DNA of 21,174 nt from JAGOZV01 sp964346445 (lineage in GTDB: Bacteria > Patescibacteriota > Saccharimonadia > Saccharimonadales > Saccharimonadaceae), in assembly GCA_964346445.1 (NCBI GenBank), contig CAYFUI010000011.1, positions 1 through 21,174 of the forward strand. Reading direction: 5' to 3'. The notes beneath the pieces were generated by a model that was not told the DNA's origin, searched no databases, and was given only the letters and a program-made list of their open reading frames with translations. Below are positions 15,932 to 21,174 of this stretch, in pieces. The position numbers were made by a program, and so were the translations under genes. Every line of letters starts with the position of its first letter. Position 1 is the first letter of the stretch.

Positions 15932-16504
15932 ATGAAAAGAAAGAACAAAGAGCAGTCTTTTGTACCACAATTTGAGGGGCAAAGGGAGGGAGAGAGTGTT
16001 ATTATGGTGTTTAGGCGCCATATTATTCATATGCGTAAAGGTTTCTATTTATTTTTAGGACCATTTGCTCTGCTTTCATTGCCACTATTTATTTGGCCTG
16101 ATAACTTATGGATGCTGCTATTCCCATTGACCGGCTTTGTTATAGGATTAATGCTTTTTTTGTATCACTACATCTTATGGTACTTTACTGTTTTTATTGT
16201 GACTGACCAGCGCATCCGGCAAATTACTCAATATGGGTTTTTTGGTAAAGATGTTGTAGAAATACGGCTAGCAAAGATACATAGTATAAGCTATCATATA
16301 CCGGGTTTTTTTGGTGAAATATTTAAATTTGGTAATATTATTATACAAACTTTCGTTGGAGATTTATTAATAAAGAATGTTCAAGAGCCAAGCAGGGTCT
16401 ATGAGGTACTCCAAGATGCAGTGAATGATGCGGCAGTTGGAAATGAAGAAGCAATTGAGGGAGCCGACGGGTTAGATGGAATAGGAGAGGATAGGGATGA
16501 TTGA
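15932..16504 (+). CDS. Membrane protein with bacterial PH (bPH2/DUF304-like) domain
   Basis: 190 residues. A short charged N-terminus is followed by two transmembrane helices (about 37-55 and 58-85), then a cytoplasmic PH-like domain (about 87-165) with the typical WYFTVFIVTDQRIRQ start, the segment IRLAKIHSISYHIPG and the closing FGNIIIQT, and an acidic tail. This YdbS-like family is membrane-associated and of largely unknown function. AGGGG lies 11 nt upstream of the ATG. The gene sits 20 nt after tRNA-Arg with no promoter visible between, so it may be read from the tRNA promoter. Its stop overlaps the start of the next gene. Confidence 0.8.
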   Translation: MKRKNKEQSFVPQFEGQREGESVIMVFRRHIIHMRKGFYLFLGPFALLSLPLFIWPDNLWMLLFPLTGFVIGLMLFLYHYILWYFTVFIVTDQRIRQITQYGFFGKDVVEIRLAKIHSISYHIPGFFGEIFKFGNIIIQTFVGDLLIKNVQEPSRVYEVLQDAVNDAAVGNEEAIEGADGLDGIGEDRDD

Positions 16505-17558
16505 TAAGATATTTAAAAAGCGTGCAAAAAAGAAGCAGGAGATAAAAACTCCTGCTATGGGAAAGATCACACGAGAGACCATAGAGGGTCACCGTGAAGC
16601 AGTTTTGAGTGAGGGCCGAAAGTTCAAGTACCCCTTACAATACTCTAAGAACAAATTAGTTATACACACTATAATTATCAGTGTAATCAGTCTTTTCTTG
16701 ATAGCCTTCTTTTTCATGTGGCAATTGTATATTGTACAAAATAGTAGCTCAGTATTTTATAGAATAACCACCATCTTCCCATTGCCAGTTGCTGTTGTAG
16801 ATAAGCAACCGGTGCGCTTTAGTAATTACTTAATTAGGCTGCGTAGCGAAATGCACTATTTAGAAACTAAAGAGGATACAGACTTTTCTACTAAGGACGG
16901 ACAAAACCAGGCTTTCTTATTAAAACGAAATTCAATGGATGAAAGCATTGCAGATGCTTACGCTGCAAAGTTAGCCAAAAATAAAGACATTAAAGTCACC
17001 AAAGAACAGGCAAAAGCTTACATAGAGGAGCAACAGAATATTGGCGATAGTAAAGTTAGTGAGCAGACTTTAGCCACCGTACTAAAAGAGCTTTATGGTT
17101 GGACACTTGCCGATTATGAAAAAGTGACTCAGCAAAAACTCCTAACACAAAAAGTGCGCTATGCCGTAGATGACAAAGCTAGGGCGCTTGGCACTGAAAT
17201 ATTGGCACAACTTAATAAGACCGGTGGCAGCCTAGAAGATGAAGCCCAGCTTTTTAAGAACCAGGGTGTCACATATGGTAGTAGTGGGGGTCTGGTGCCC
17301 AAAAACAACCGTGATGGTGGTTTGGCTGCAGCTGCTAACAAGCTAGAGGTCAATCATTTATCGGGCCTAGTAGAAACCGCATTAGGTGATGGGTTTTACA
17401 TTATTAAAACTCTAGAGAAAACTGATAGTGAGATTAGCTATGAGTATATAAAAGTACCGTTAACGCAGTTCGATAGCCAATTAGCCAAACTACGGAAAGA
17501 AGGAAAGATACGAGAGTTTATTAAGATTGAAGGAGAGGAGCAAGACGGCTCAAAATAG
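16497..17558 (+). CDS. Membrane-anchored SurA/PrsA-like peptidyl-prolyl isomerase-type chaperone
   Basis: 353 residues. A very basic cytoplasmic tail (1-50) and a single transmembrane helix (about 55-80) are followed by an extracytoplasmic part. Residues 95-235 are helical and charged, with FPLPVAVVDKQPVRFSNYL resembling the SurA/PrsA N-terminal domain. Residues about 255-330 look like a parvulin domain: SSGGLVPKNNRDGG, then VNHLSGLVETALGDGFYIIKTLE, as in PpiC domains. It probably assists folding of secreted proteins, perhaps including pilus or surface proteins, at the outer face of the membrane. Catalytic parvulin residues are not all recognisable, so enzyme activity is uncertain. GGAGAGG lies 6 nt upstream of the ATG, which overlaps the preceding gene by 8 nt. 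Confidence 0.75.
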   Translation: MIDKIFKKRAKKKQEIKTPAMGKITRETIEGHREAVLSEGRKFKYPLQYSKNKLVIHTIIISVISLFLIAFFFMWQLYIVQNSSSVFYRITTIFPLPVAVVDKQPVRFSNYLIRLRSEMHYLETKEDTDFSTKDGQNQAFLLKRNSMDESIADAYAAKLAKNKDIKVTKEQAKAYIEEQQNIGDSKVSEQTLATVLKELYGWTLADYEKVTQQKLLTQKVRYAVDDKARALGTEILAQLNKTGGSLEDEAQLFKNQGVTYGSSGGLVPKNNRDGGLAAAANKLEVNHLSGLVETALGDGFYIIKTLEKTDSEISYEYIKVPLTQFDSQLAKLRKEGKIREFIKIEGEEQDGSK

Positions 17559-17570
17559 TATAAGTGAAAA

Positions 17571-17576
17571 AGGAGG
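17571..17576 (+). promoter_or_regulatory. Ribosome binding site deciding the sod start
   Basis: AGGAGG is 5 nt before GTG 17582. It would lie inside the coding sequence if translation began at the upstream in-frame GTG 17564, so 17582 is preferred. Confidence 0.7.
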
Positions 17577-17581
17577 TACGT

Positions 17582-18199
17582 GTGTTTAAATTACCTAAAC
17601 TGAATTATCAATTGGATGCGCTGGAGCCTGTAGTAAGTAAGGAATCTATGGCGCTTCATTACCTCAAGCACCACCAGGCGTATGTAGATAATTTAAATAA
17701 AGCAGTACAAGAGTGTAGTGAAGTTAAGGGCTGGAGTTTAGTGAGGCTGGCCACTGTTACCGAACAAATAAAATGTTCAAAAAAGCAAACCATTATTAAT
17801 AACGCAGGAGGTCATTATAACCATTCAATGTTCTGGGAGGTTCTAGGGCCTTATAACAAAGACGATAACCAGCCTGTTGGCAAAACTGCCATGCTCATTA
17901 ATAAAGAGTACGGTAGTTTCAGTAATTTTAAGAAGCAGTTTAGCGACGCTGCTTTGGCACGTTTTGGCAGCGGTTGGGTTTTCTTGCAGCCCGATGGAAA
18001 AATAATCTCAACGGCCAACCAGGACACCCCAATGATGCAAGGATTGGCGGAACCACTTATGGGATTAGACGTGTGGGAACATGCCTATTATCTGGATTAT
18101 CAAAATAAACGGGCTGAATATATTGATAAGTGGTGGGATATTGTAAACTGGCAGGGTGTAGAAGAGCGCTACGAACAAATTACCAACACCGCTAATTAG
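17582..18199 (+). CDS. sodA: Superoxide dismutase, Mn/Fe family, manganese-type signatures
   Basis: 205 residues from GTG 17582, beginning FKLPKLNYQLDALEP as the family does. Metal ligands are all present: His26 (ALHYLKHH), His81 (GGHYNHSMFW), Asp163 and His167 (LDVWEHAYYL). GGH at 77-79 and Gln147 in STANQD are the positions that mark manganese rather than iron enzymes, although cambialistic activity cannot be excluded from sequence. The cytosolic enzyme dismutates superoxide, implying exposure to oxygen. The gene follows the SurA-like gene by 23 nt and is preceded by AAGGAGG, so it is the probable last gene of the tRNA-Arg-led unit. Confidence 0.93.
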   Translation: MFKLPKLNYQLDALEPVVSKESMALHYLKHHQAYVDNLNKAVQECSEVKGWSLVRLATVTEQIKCSKKQTIINNAGGHYNHSMFWEVLGPYNKDDNQPVGKTAMLINKEYGSFSNFKKQFSDAALARFGSGWVFLQPDGKIISTANQDTPMMQGLAEPLMGLDVWEHAYYLDYQNKRAEYIDKWWDIVNWQGVEERYEQITNTAN

Positions 18200-18210
18200 C
18201 ACTATTATTA

Positions 18211-18244
18211 AATAAAAACCTCCTAAGTCTTTACCTAGGAGGTT
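18211..18244 (-). terminator. Terminator of tRNA-Asp, possibly bidirectional
   Basis: The 9-bp inverted repeat AACCTCCTA (18217-18225) / TAGGAGGTT (18236-18244) has a 10-nt loop. On the minus strand it is followed by TTTATTT, so it ends leftward transcription of tRNA-Asp. The same hairpin lies 17 nt after the sod stop but has no T-tract on the plus strand, so its effect there is uncertain. Confidence 0.7.
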
Positions 18245-18256
18245 AATGTTCATGCT

Positions 18257-18332
18257 TGGCGGGCTCGACCGGATTTGAACCGGCGATCTCCTCCGTGACA
18301 GGGAGGCGTGATGACCCCTTCACTACGAGCCC
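18257..18332 (-). tRNA. tRNA-Asp (anticodon GUC)
   Basis: Minus-strand cloverleaf: acceptor GGGCTCG/CGAGCCC, anticodon stem CCTCC/GGAGG with loop CTGTCAC (anticodon GTC), T-arm GCCGG/CCGGT with loop TTCAAAT, and the discriminator G expected for Asp. CCA is encoded (18257-18259 on the complementary strand). Confidence 0.96.
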
Positions 18333-18348
18333 GTGCTGTTAGTGAACC

Positions 18349-18377
18349 TCTATATATTAACAGTTTGGCGCTATGAA
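18349..18377 (-). promoter_or_regulatory. Possible promoter of tRNA-Asp
   Basis: On the minus strand TTCATA (18372-18377) and TATAGA (18349-18354) are 17 nt apart. The predicted +1 is near 18342, about 10 nt before the tRNA. The match is modest. Confidence 0.35.
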
Positions 18378-18385
18378 CGCAATAG

Positions 18386-18422
18386 GTAAGCGGTAAAAAT
18401 AATCCTTAGCGCTTACTAAGGA
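18386..18422. other. Two overlapping, mutually exclusive hairpins between tRNA-Asp and tRNA-Thr
   Basis: Hairpin A pairs GTAAGCG (18386-18392) with CGCTTAC (18410-18416). Hairpin B pairs TCCTTAG (18403-18409) with CTAAGGA (18416-18422). The loop of B is the 3' arm of A, so both cannot form together. On the minus strand B is followed by TTATTTTTACC, a terminator-like tail that would stop leftward transcripts before tRNA-Asp. No ORF is present in 18333-18489. Confidence 0.45.
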
Positions 18423-18434
18423 GGCCTATAAAAG

Positions 18435-18463
18435 TTTACGAAATAGGCTAATATTGTTATACT
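18435..18463 (+). promoter_or_regulatory. Promoter of tRNA-Thr
   Basis: TTTACG (18435-18440), a 17-nt spacer and TATACT (18458-18463). The predicted +1 is near 18470, 20 nt before the tRNA. Confidence 0.6.
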
Positions 18464-18489
18464 TAGTGCTAGTAGCGATGACTTAGTAG

Positions 18490-18565
18490 GCCGCTATAGC
18501 TCAGTTGGTAGAGCGGCGCTTTCGTAAAGCGTAGGTCTCCGGTTCAATCCCGGATGGCGGCTCCA
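18490..18565 (+). tRNA. tRNA-Thr (anticodon CGU)
   Basis: Cloverleaf with acceptor GCCGCTA/TGGCGGC, D-arm GCTC/GAGC, anticodon stem GCGCT/AGCGT with loop TTCGTAA (anticodon CGT), T-arm TCCGG/CCGGA with loop TTCAATC, discriminator T and an encoded CCA (18563-18565). It reads ACG codons. The next gene starts 51 nt downstream with no clear terminator between. Confidence 0.95.
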
Positions 18566-18616
18566 AAAATTAAGGTTTATTAGAAAGTTTATTTAATCAT
18601 ATAGCAGTAGAGAGAC

Positions 18617-18997
18617 ATGAAAGACAAAATAAGTACAAGTATTAAGTATATTATGAGCGACCGTGCCTTAATGGTGGGGATGGTTATACTAATCCTTGTG
18701 ACACTCGCGGAGATTGTTTATATTGGTTTATCACTAAAACCTAGTGAGCTTCAAGTTGTTAATCGCTACTCTGCTTATGGTGAAGTGCATATATACCGTA
18801 ACCATTGGTATTACCTTCTTAGCTTTATAGCGTTTGCCGTGGGTAATTTATTCTTTTCAGTGGCTTTTTCTATAAAAACTTATGAAGCCCATGGACGCTT
18901 AGTGGCCCTTATGTGTATTTATAGTGGATTAATCGTGGCTATTGTTTCATGGTTTACAATTTCGTCTATCCTAAACATATGGTCGCCAATAGGATAA
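18617..18997 (+). CDS. Small three-helix membrane protein of unknown function
   Basis: 126 residues, not recognised. A short basic N-terminus precedes predicted transmembrane helices at about 16-39, 65-86 and 93-120; the loop 40-64 (KPSELQVVNRYSAYGEVHIYRNHWYY) probably faces outward. AGAGAGA immediately upstream is a weak ribosome binding site. It ends 8 nt before the glycosyltransferase start, so the two are probably cotranscribed, and it could be an accessory membrane partner of that enzyme. Transcription may start at a weak TTTATT/TATAGC pair (18576-18605) or continue from tRNA-Thr. Confidence 0.7.
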   Translation: MKDKISTSIKYIMSDRALMVGMVILILVTLAEIVYIGLSLKPSELQVVNRYSAYGEVHIYRNHWYYLLSFIAFAVGNLFFSVAFSIKTYEAHGRLVALMCIYSGLIVAIVSWFTISSILNIWSPIG

Positions 18998-19005
18998 GCG
19001 GGTAA

Positions 19006-20673
19006 ATGAGCAAGCCATCACAAGATTTAGAAATACCTTTGGGTAAACGGACGCGGCAGTATCGTTTTTTTGAAATGCTTCCAGCAATTTTAAGTTATGG
19101 CACCTTATTTATGATGGTGGTTCTTTCCATAATTTCACCTATGTTGGCAACTATATTTTTATTCCTAGTTATTATTAGCCTCCTGCTTAAAGCAATAGGT
19201 ATTGCCATAAGGACAGTGCAAGGAAGTTCACTTATGCATAAAGCCCAAAAGGTTAATTGGCATAAACGCCTAGAAAGTTTGGAGGACCCGGTAAGGTCCT
19301 ATAAGCAATTAAAAAATGAGCATGAGGATTCGTTCAGGTGGAAGCGCTACATTGCAGACTTAAAACGCATCTCTAAAAATCCCCAAGACTATCCAAAGCC
19401 TAGTCAGGTTTATAATGCCATTATTATTGCAACCTACAATGAATCTTATGAAATTCTCCAGCCTACTGTGCAAGCCGTTTATGACACCACCTATGATAAC
19501 GACCATATAATTTTAATAATTGCCTATGAAGAGCGTGGTGGTGCAGATATAGAAAGAACCGTTAAGCGCCTACAAGAAGAGTATAAGGATAAATTTTTTG
19601 CTTTTGAAATTGTTAAGCACCCTAAGGACCTACCTGGTGAGGTTGTTGGTAAAGGGGGAAATATCACTTTTGCTGGCCGCTTCCTGGAAAAATGGTTAAA
19701 ACAACGCACTTTAGCCCCTGAAGATGTTATAGTTACCACTTTAGATAGTGACAACCGTCCTTATGTAAGCTATTTTGATTGTCTAACTTATGATTTTATA
19801 GTGAATGATAACCGTAAGCATATGTCATTCCAGCCTATCGCCCTATTTACAAATAATATCTGGGATGTTCCAGCACCTATGCGTGTAGTAGCTACAGGTA
19901 ATTCTTTTTGGAACATAATAAGCTCTATGCGCCCACACTCTATTCGTAATTTTGCATCGCACTCTCAGCCTATGGATGCACTGATAGAAACAGATTTTTG
20001 GAGTACGCGCACCATTGTGGAGGATGGGCACCAGTATTGGCGCAGTTATTTTAAATTTAAAGGTGATTATTCTGTCCTTCCTATACACCTACCTATTTAC
20101 CAGGATGCAGTTCTAAGCGATACTTTTGGCAAAACCTTAAAGGCGCAGTTTATTCAAACTAGGCGATGGGCATATGGGGCATCAGATGTGCCGTATGTTG
20201 CTACACGCGTGTTTACTAAAGACAGGGAGGTGCCCCTGGGGAGTGGCCTAGCCCACTTAATTCGCTTGATAGATGGAAATGTAACTTTAGCCACAACGGC
20301 TATTTTGGTTGCAGTAGGGGGCTGGATACCTTTACTTTTAAACCCGGAAGCGGCCAGGAGTGTAGCGGCTCATCAACTACCAAATACCGTCAGCCTGATC
20401 CAGCAAATTGCTATGATTGGGCTTTTTATTACAATTTTTGTTTCATTTAAGATACTGCCGCCACGTCCTGAACGTTACAAAAAGAGGCGTAGCTTTGGCA
20501 TGCTCATTCAGTGGGTGCTTATGCCACTTACGGCAATTGCATACAGTGCAACTAGTGCGCTTTATTCACAGGGGCGCTTGTTCCTTGGTAAGTATTTAGA
20601 TAAATTTGATGTAACAGAAAAGAAAACTATAGCTGATGTTGATAGGGCCAAGGCTAAGAAGGCTAAAAAGTAG
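19006..20673 (+). CDS. Membrane family-2 glycosyltransferase (cellulose synthase-like core)
   Basis: 555 residues. Two N-terminal transmembrane helices (about 25-70), a cytoplasmic GT-A domain (about 135-400), then helices near 425-445, 463-484 and 498-520 and a Lys/Ala-rich basic tail. The GT2 motifs are in order: AIIIATYNES (138-147), DSD (247-249, nucleotide-sugar and metal binding), VED (338-340, general base region) and QTRRW (384-388), the QxxRW motif of processive enzymes such as cellulose, hyaluronan and poly-GlcNAc synthases. The donor sugar and product cannot be read from sequence. A cell-surface polysaccharide or glycolipid is likely, and the carrier lipid recycled by UppP may be relevant. 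The start is weakly supported (GCGGG upstream). The stop lies inside a terminator hairpin. Confidence 0.82.
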   Translation: MSKPSQDLEIPLGKRTRQYRFFEMLPAILSYGTLFMMVVLSIISPMLATIFLFLVIISLLLKAIGIAIRTVQGSSLMHKAQKVNWHKRLESLEDPVRSYKQLKNEHEDSFRWKRYIADLKRISKNPQDYPKPSQVYNAIIIATYNESYEILQPTVQAVYDTTYDNDHIILIIAYEERGGADIERTVKRLQEEYKDKFFAFEIVKHPKDLPGEVVGKGGNITFAGRFLEKWLKQRTLAPEDVIVTTLDSDNRPYVSYFDCLTYDFIVNDNRKHMSFQPIALFTNNIWDVPAPMRVVATGNSFWNIISSMRPHSIRNFASHSQPMDALIETDFWSTRTIVEDGHQYWRSYFKFKGDYSVLPIHLPIYQDAVLSDTFGKTLKAQFIQTRRWAYGASDVPYVATRVFTKDREVPLGSGLAHLIRLIDGNVTLATTAILVAVGGWIPLLLNPEAARSVAAHQLPNTVSLIQQIAMIGLFITIFVSFKILPPRPERYKKRRSFGMLIQWVLMPLTAIAYSATSALYSQGRLFLGKYLDKFDVTEKKTIADVDRAKAKKAKK

Positions 20674-20685
20674 CCTTACCTTTTT
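20659..20685 (+). terminator. Terminator overlapping the glycosyltransferase stop codon
   Basis: AAGGCTA (20659-20665), loop AAAAG, TAGCCTT (20671-20677), then ACC and TTTTT (20681-20685). The stop TAG is the first part of the 3' arm. A second AAGGCTA at 20650 could pair alternatively. The 3-nt offset before the T-run weakens the call. Confidence 0.5.
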
Positions 20686-20693
20686 ATGACTAG

Positions 20694-20825
20694 CTATTGG
20701 CGTGCCCGTGCATTATTTTCTTTTATAATGTCGCGGTAGGTTTTATCATACTCAAAGCTAAAGCTTAGCTGGTCTAGTGGGATATAACCTTTTTTGTTGG
20801 TGTTTGTTTTTTTACTTTTAACCAT
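20694..20825 (-). CDS. Small leaderless 43-residue basic protein of unknown function
   Basis: The first ATG at the predicted transcription start opens a 43-codon frame. The product has a Lys/Asn/Thr-rich N-terminus (MVKSKKTNTNKKG) and a more structured-looking C-terminus with IPLDQLSFSFEYDKTYRDII ending NNARARQ. There is no signal peptide, membrane helix or cysteine. The frame continues 21 codons upstream to another ATG (20888), but that would lie beyond the promoter. Support for it being real is the excellent promoter whose +1 falls on the ATG. Short length and lack of a recognised family keep confidence moderate. It converges on the glycosyltransferase gene, 20 nt away. Confidence 0.55.
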   Translation of the reverse strand: MVKSKKTNTNKKGYIPLDQLSFSFEYDKTYRDIIKENNARARQ

Positions 20826-20831
20826 ACTTTT

Positions 20832-20860
20832 ATAGTAGCACAGTTCGTGCTTTTTGTCAA
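20832..20860 (-). promoter_or_regulatory. Near-consensus promoter of the 43-codon gene
   Basis: On the minus strand a perfect TTGACA (20855-20860), a spacer of exactly 17 nt ending in the extended element TGC, and TACTAT (20832-20837, 5 of 6). The predicted +1 is 20825, the A of the ATG. It is the strongest promoter match in the window. Confidence 0.75.
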
Positions 20861-20959
20861 TGGAACAGCTTAGGCTAACAGATATCACGTATGGTATGTT
20901 TTCGTGTGAAAATGGTGCTTATGGCTAGTGGAAAACTTTTGTGGGAAATGGGGGAAAAG

Positions 20960-20990
20960 AAAAGGAGCCTTGTAGATAAAGGCTCCTTTT
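20960..20990. terminator. Bidirectional terminator next to tRNA-Val
   Basis: A 12-bp perfect stem, AAAAGGAGCCTT (20960-20971) / AAGGCTCCTTTT (20979-20990), with a 7-nt loop. On the minus strand it is followed by CTTTTCC, ending tRNA-Val transcription; on the plus strand by GCTTTAGTTTT. The 99 bases before it (20861-20959) hold no gene that I can support. Confidence 0.8.
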
Positions 20991-21008
20991 GCTTTAGTTT
21001 TAATAGTT

Positions 21009-21085
21009 TGGTGGGCGCGGAGGGAGTTGAACCCCCGACCTCCTCAACGTCAATGAGGCGCTCTAGCCAGCTGAGCTACGCGCCC
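21009..21085 (-). tRNA. tRNA-Val (anticodon GAC)
   Basis: Minus-strand cloverleaf: acceptor GGGCGCG/CGCGCCC, D-arm GCTC/GAGC, anticodon stem CCTCA/TGAGG with loop TTGACGT (anticodon GAC), T-arm GGGGG/CCCTC with loop TTCAACT, discriminator A and an encoded CCA (21009-21011 on the complement). It reads GUC and GUU codons. Confidence 0.95.
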
Positions 21086-21108
21086 AAACATTAAATACTA
21101 TATTAGGT

Positions 21109-21117
21109 ATTATAACA
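21109..21117 (-). promoter_or_regulatory. Extended -10 promoter of tRNA-Val
   Basis: On the minus strand TGT-TATAAT, a perfect -10 with an extended element. The predicted +1 is near 21102, about 17 nt before the tRNA. TTTACA (21138-21143) is too far (23 nt) to be a normal -35. Confidence 0.55.
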
Positions 21118-21174
21118 TATTAAATAAAGAACCACCTTGTAAAGGAGTGTAAAGCAGTTAGAAAGAAGGCTTAA

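Noticed and set aside
20891..21094. 67-residue plus-strand ORF ending in VEPPTSSTSMRRSSQLSYAP
   Set aside because: Its C-terminal half is the antisense translation of tRNA-Val, a well-known source of false ORFs, and its N-terminal part crosses a terminator hairpin.
21090..21126. AT-rich imperfect palindrome that could be read as a dif site for the Xer recombinase
   Set aside because: Only about 8 of 11 bases in one arm resemble the known dif half-site, the match is mostly AT composition, and the stretch is better explained as the tRNA-Val promoter.
1..21174. CRISPR arrays, insertion sequences, prophage or integrative element
   Set aside because: No spaced direct repeats, transposase genes or terminal repeats were seen. 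The tyrosine recombinase has neither att-like repeats nor phage neighbours, and the tRNAs show no duplicated 3' ends.

Overview
The window reads as a chromosomal segment of a small-genome, Gram-positive-like bacterium of the candidate phyla radiation. Candidatus Saccharibacteria (TM7, Patescibacteria) is my best guess. Reasons: a compact type IV pilus (T4P) locus with PilM/N/O/B/T/C/D but no secretin PilQ or lipoprotein PilP, as expected without an outer membrane; moderate-to-low GC; UGA used as a normal stop (unlike the code-25 Patescibacteria); short intergenic gaps; and an unusually long nucleoside diphosphate kinase. The phylum is inferred from style and composition, not from a database match.

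Layout. 1-1644: C-terminal part of a large, cysteine-paired, beta-rich exported protein, cut by the window edge. 1715-8652: pilM-pilN-pilO-(91-aa membrane protein)-pilB-pilT-pilC, tightly packed, with three successive TAATG stop/start overlaps. 8745-9209: the likely major pilin with its own promoter and a strong terminator. 9286-13484: prepilin peptidase, three minor prepilins and a PilX/GspK-like protein, again overlapping. 13486-14430 (minus): XerC/D-type tyrosine recombinase, meeting the pilus operon tail to tail with a 1-nt gap. 14482-15812: undecaprenyl-diphosphate phosphatase and nucleoside diphosphate kinase. 15835-18199: tRNA-Arg, a PH-domain membrane protein, a SurA/parvulin-like membrane-anchored protein and a manganese-type superoxide dismutase, apparently one transcription unit headed by a tRNA. 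18257-18565: divergent tRNA-Asp (minus) and tRNA-Thr (plus). 18617-20673: a small membrane protein and a membrane family-2 glycosyltransferase. 20694-20825 (minus): a 43-codon ORF behind a near-perfect promoter. 21009-21085 (minus): tRNA-Val.

How the genes work together. PilD would process the prepilins. PilM/N/O and the small membrane protein would form the inner-membrane platform around PilC. PilB would extend and PilT retract the fibre. The PilX-like protein, the minor pilins and possibly the large first protein would form the tip. Such a fibre would serve surface or host-cell attachment, DNA uptake or twitching.

The most notable recurrent signal is promoter geometry. At six genes that head transcription units, a -10 hexamer lies only 6-10 nt before the start codon, predicting leaders of 0-4 nt. 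Genes inside operons instead show Shine-Dalgarno sequences or start/stop overlaps. The clearest case is the 43-codon ORF: a perfect TTGACA, 17-nt spacer, extended TGC-TACTAT, and predicted +1 exactly on the A of ATG. Two other oddities are the absence of the usual zinc-binding cysteines from both PilB and PilD. I found no CRISPR array, insertion sequence, prophage, rRNA or defence system.
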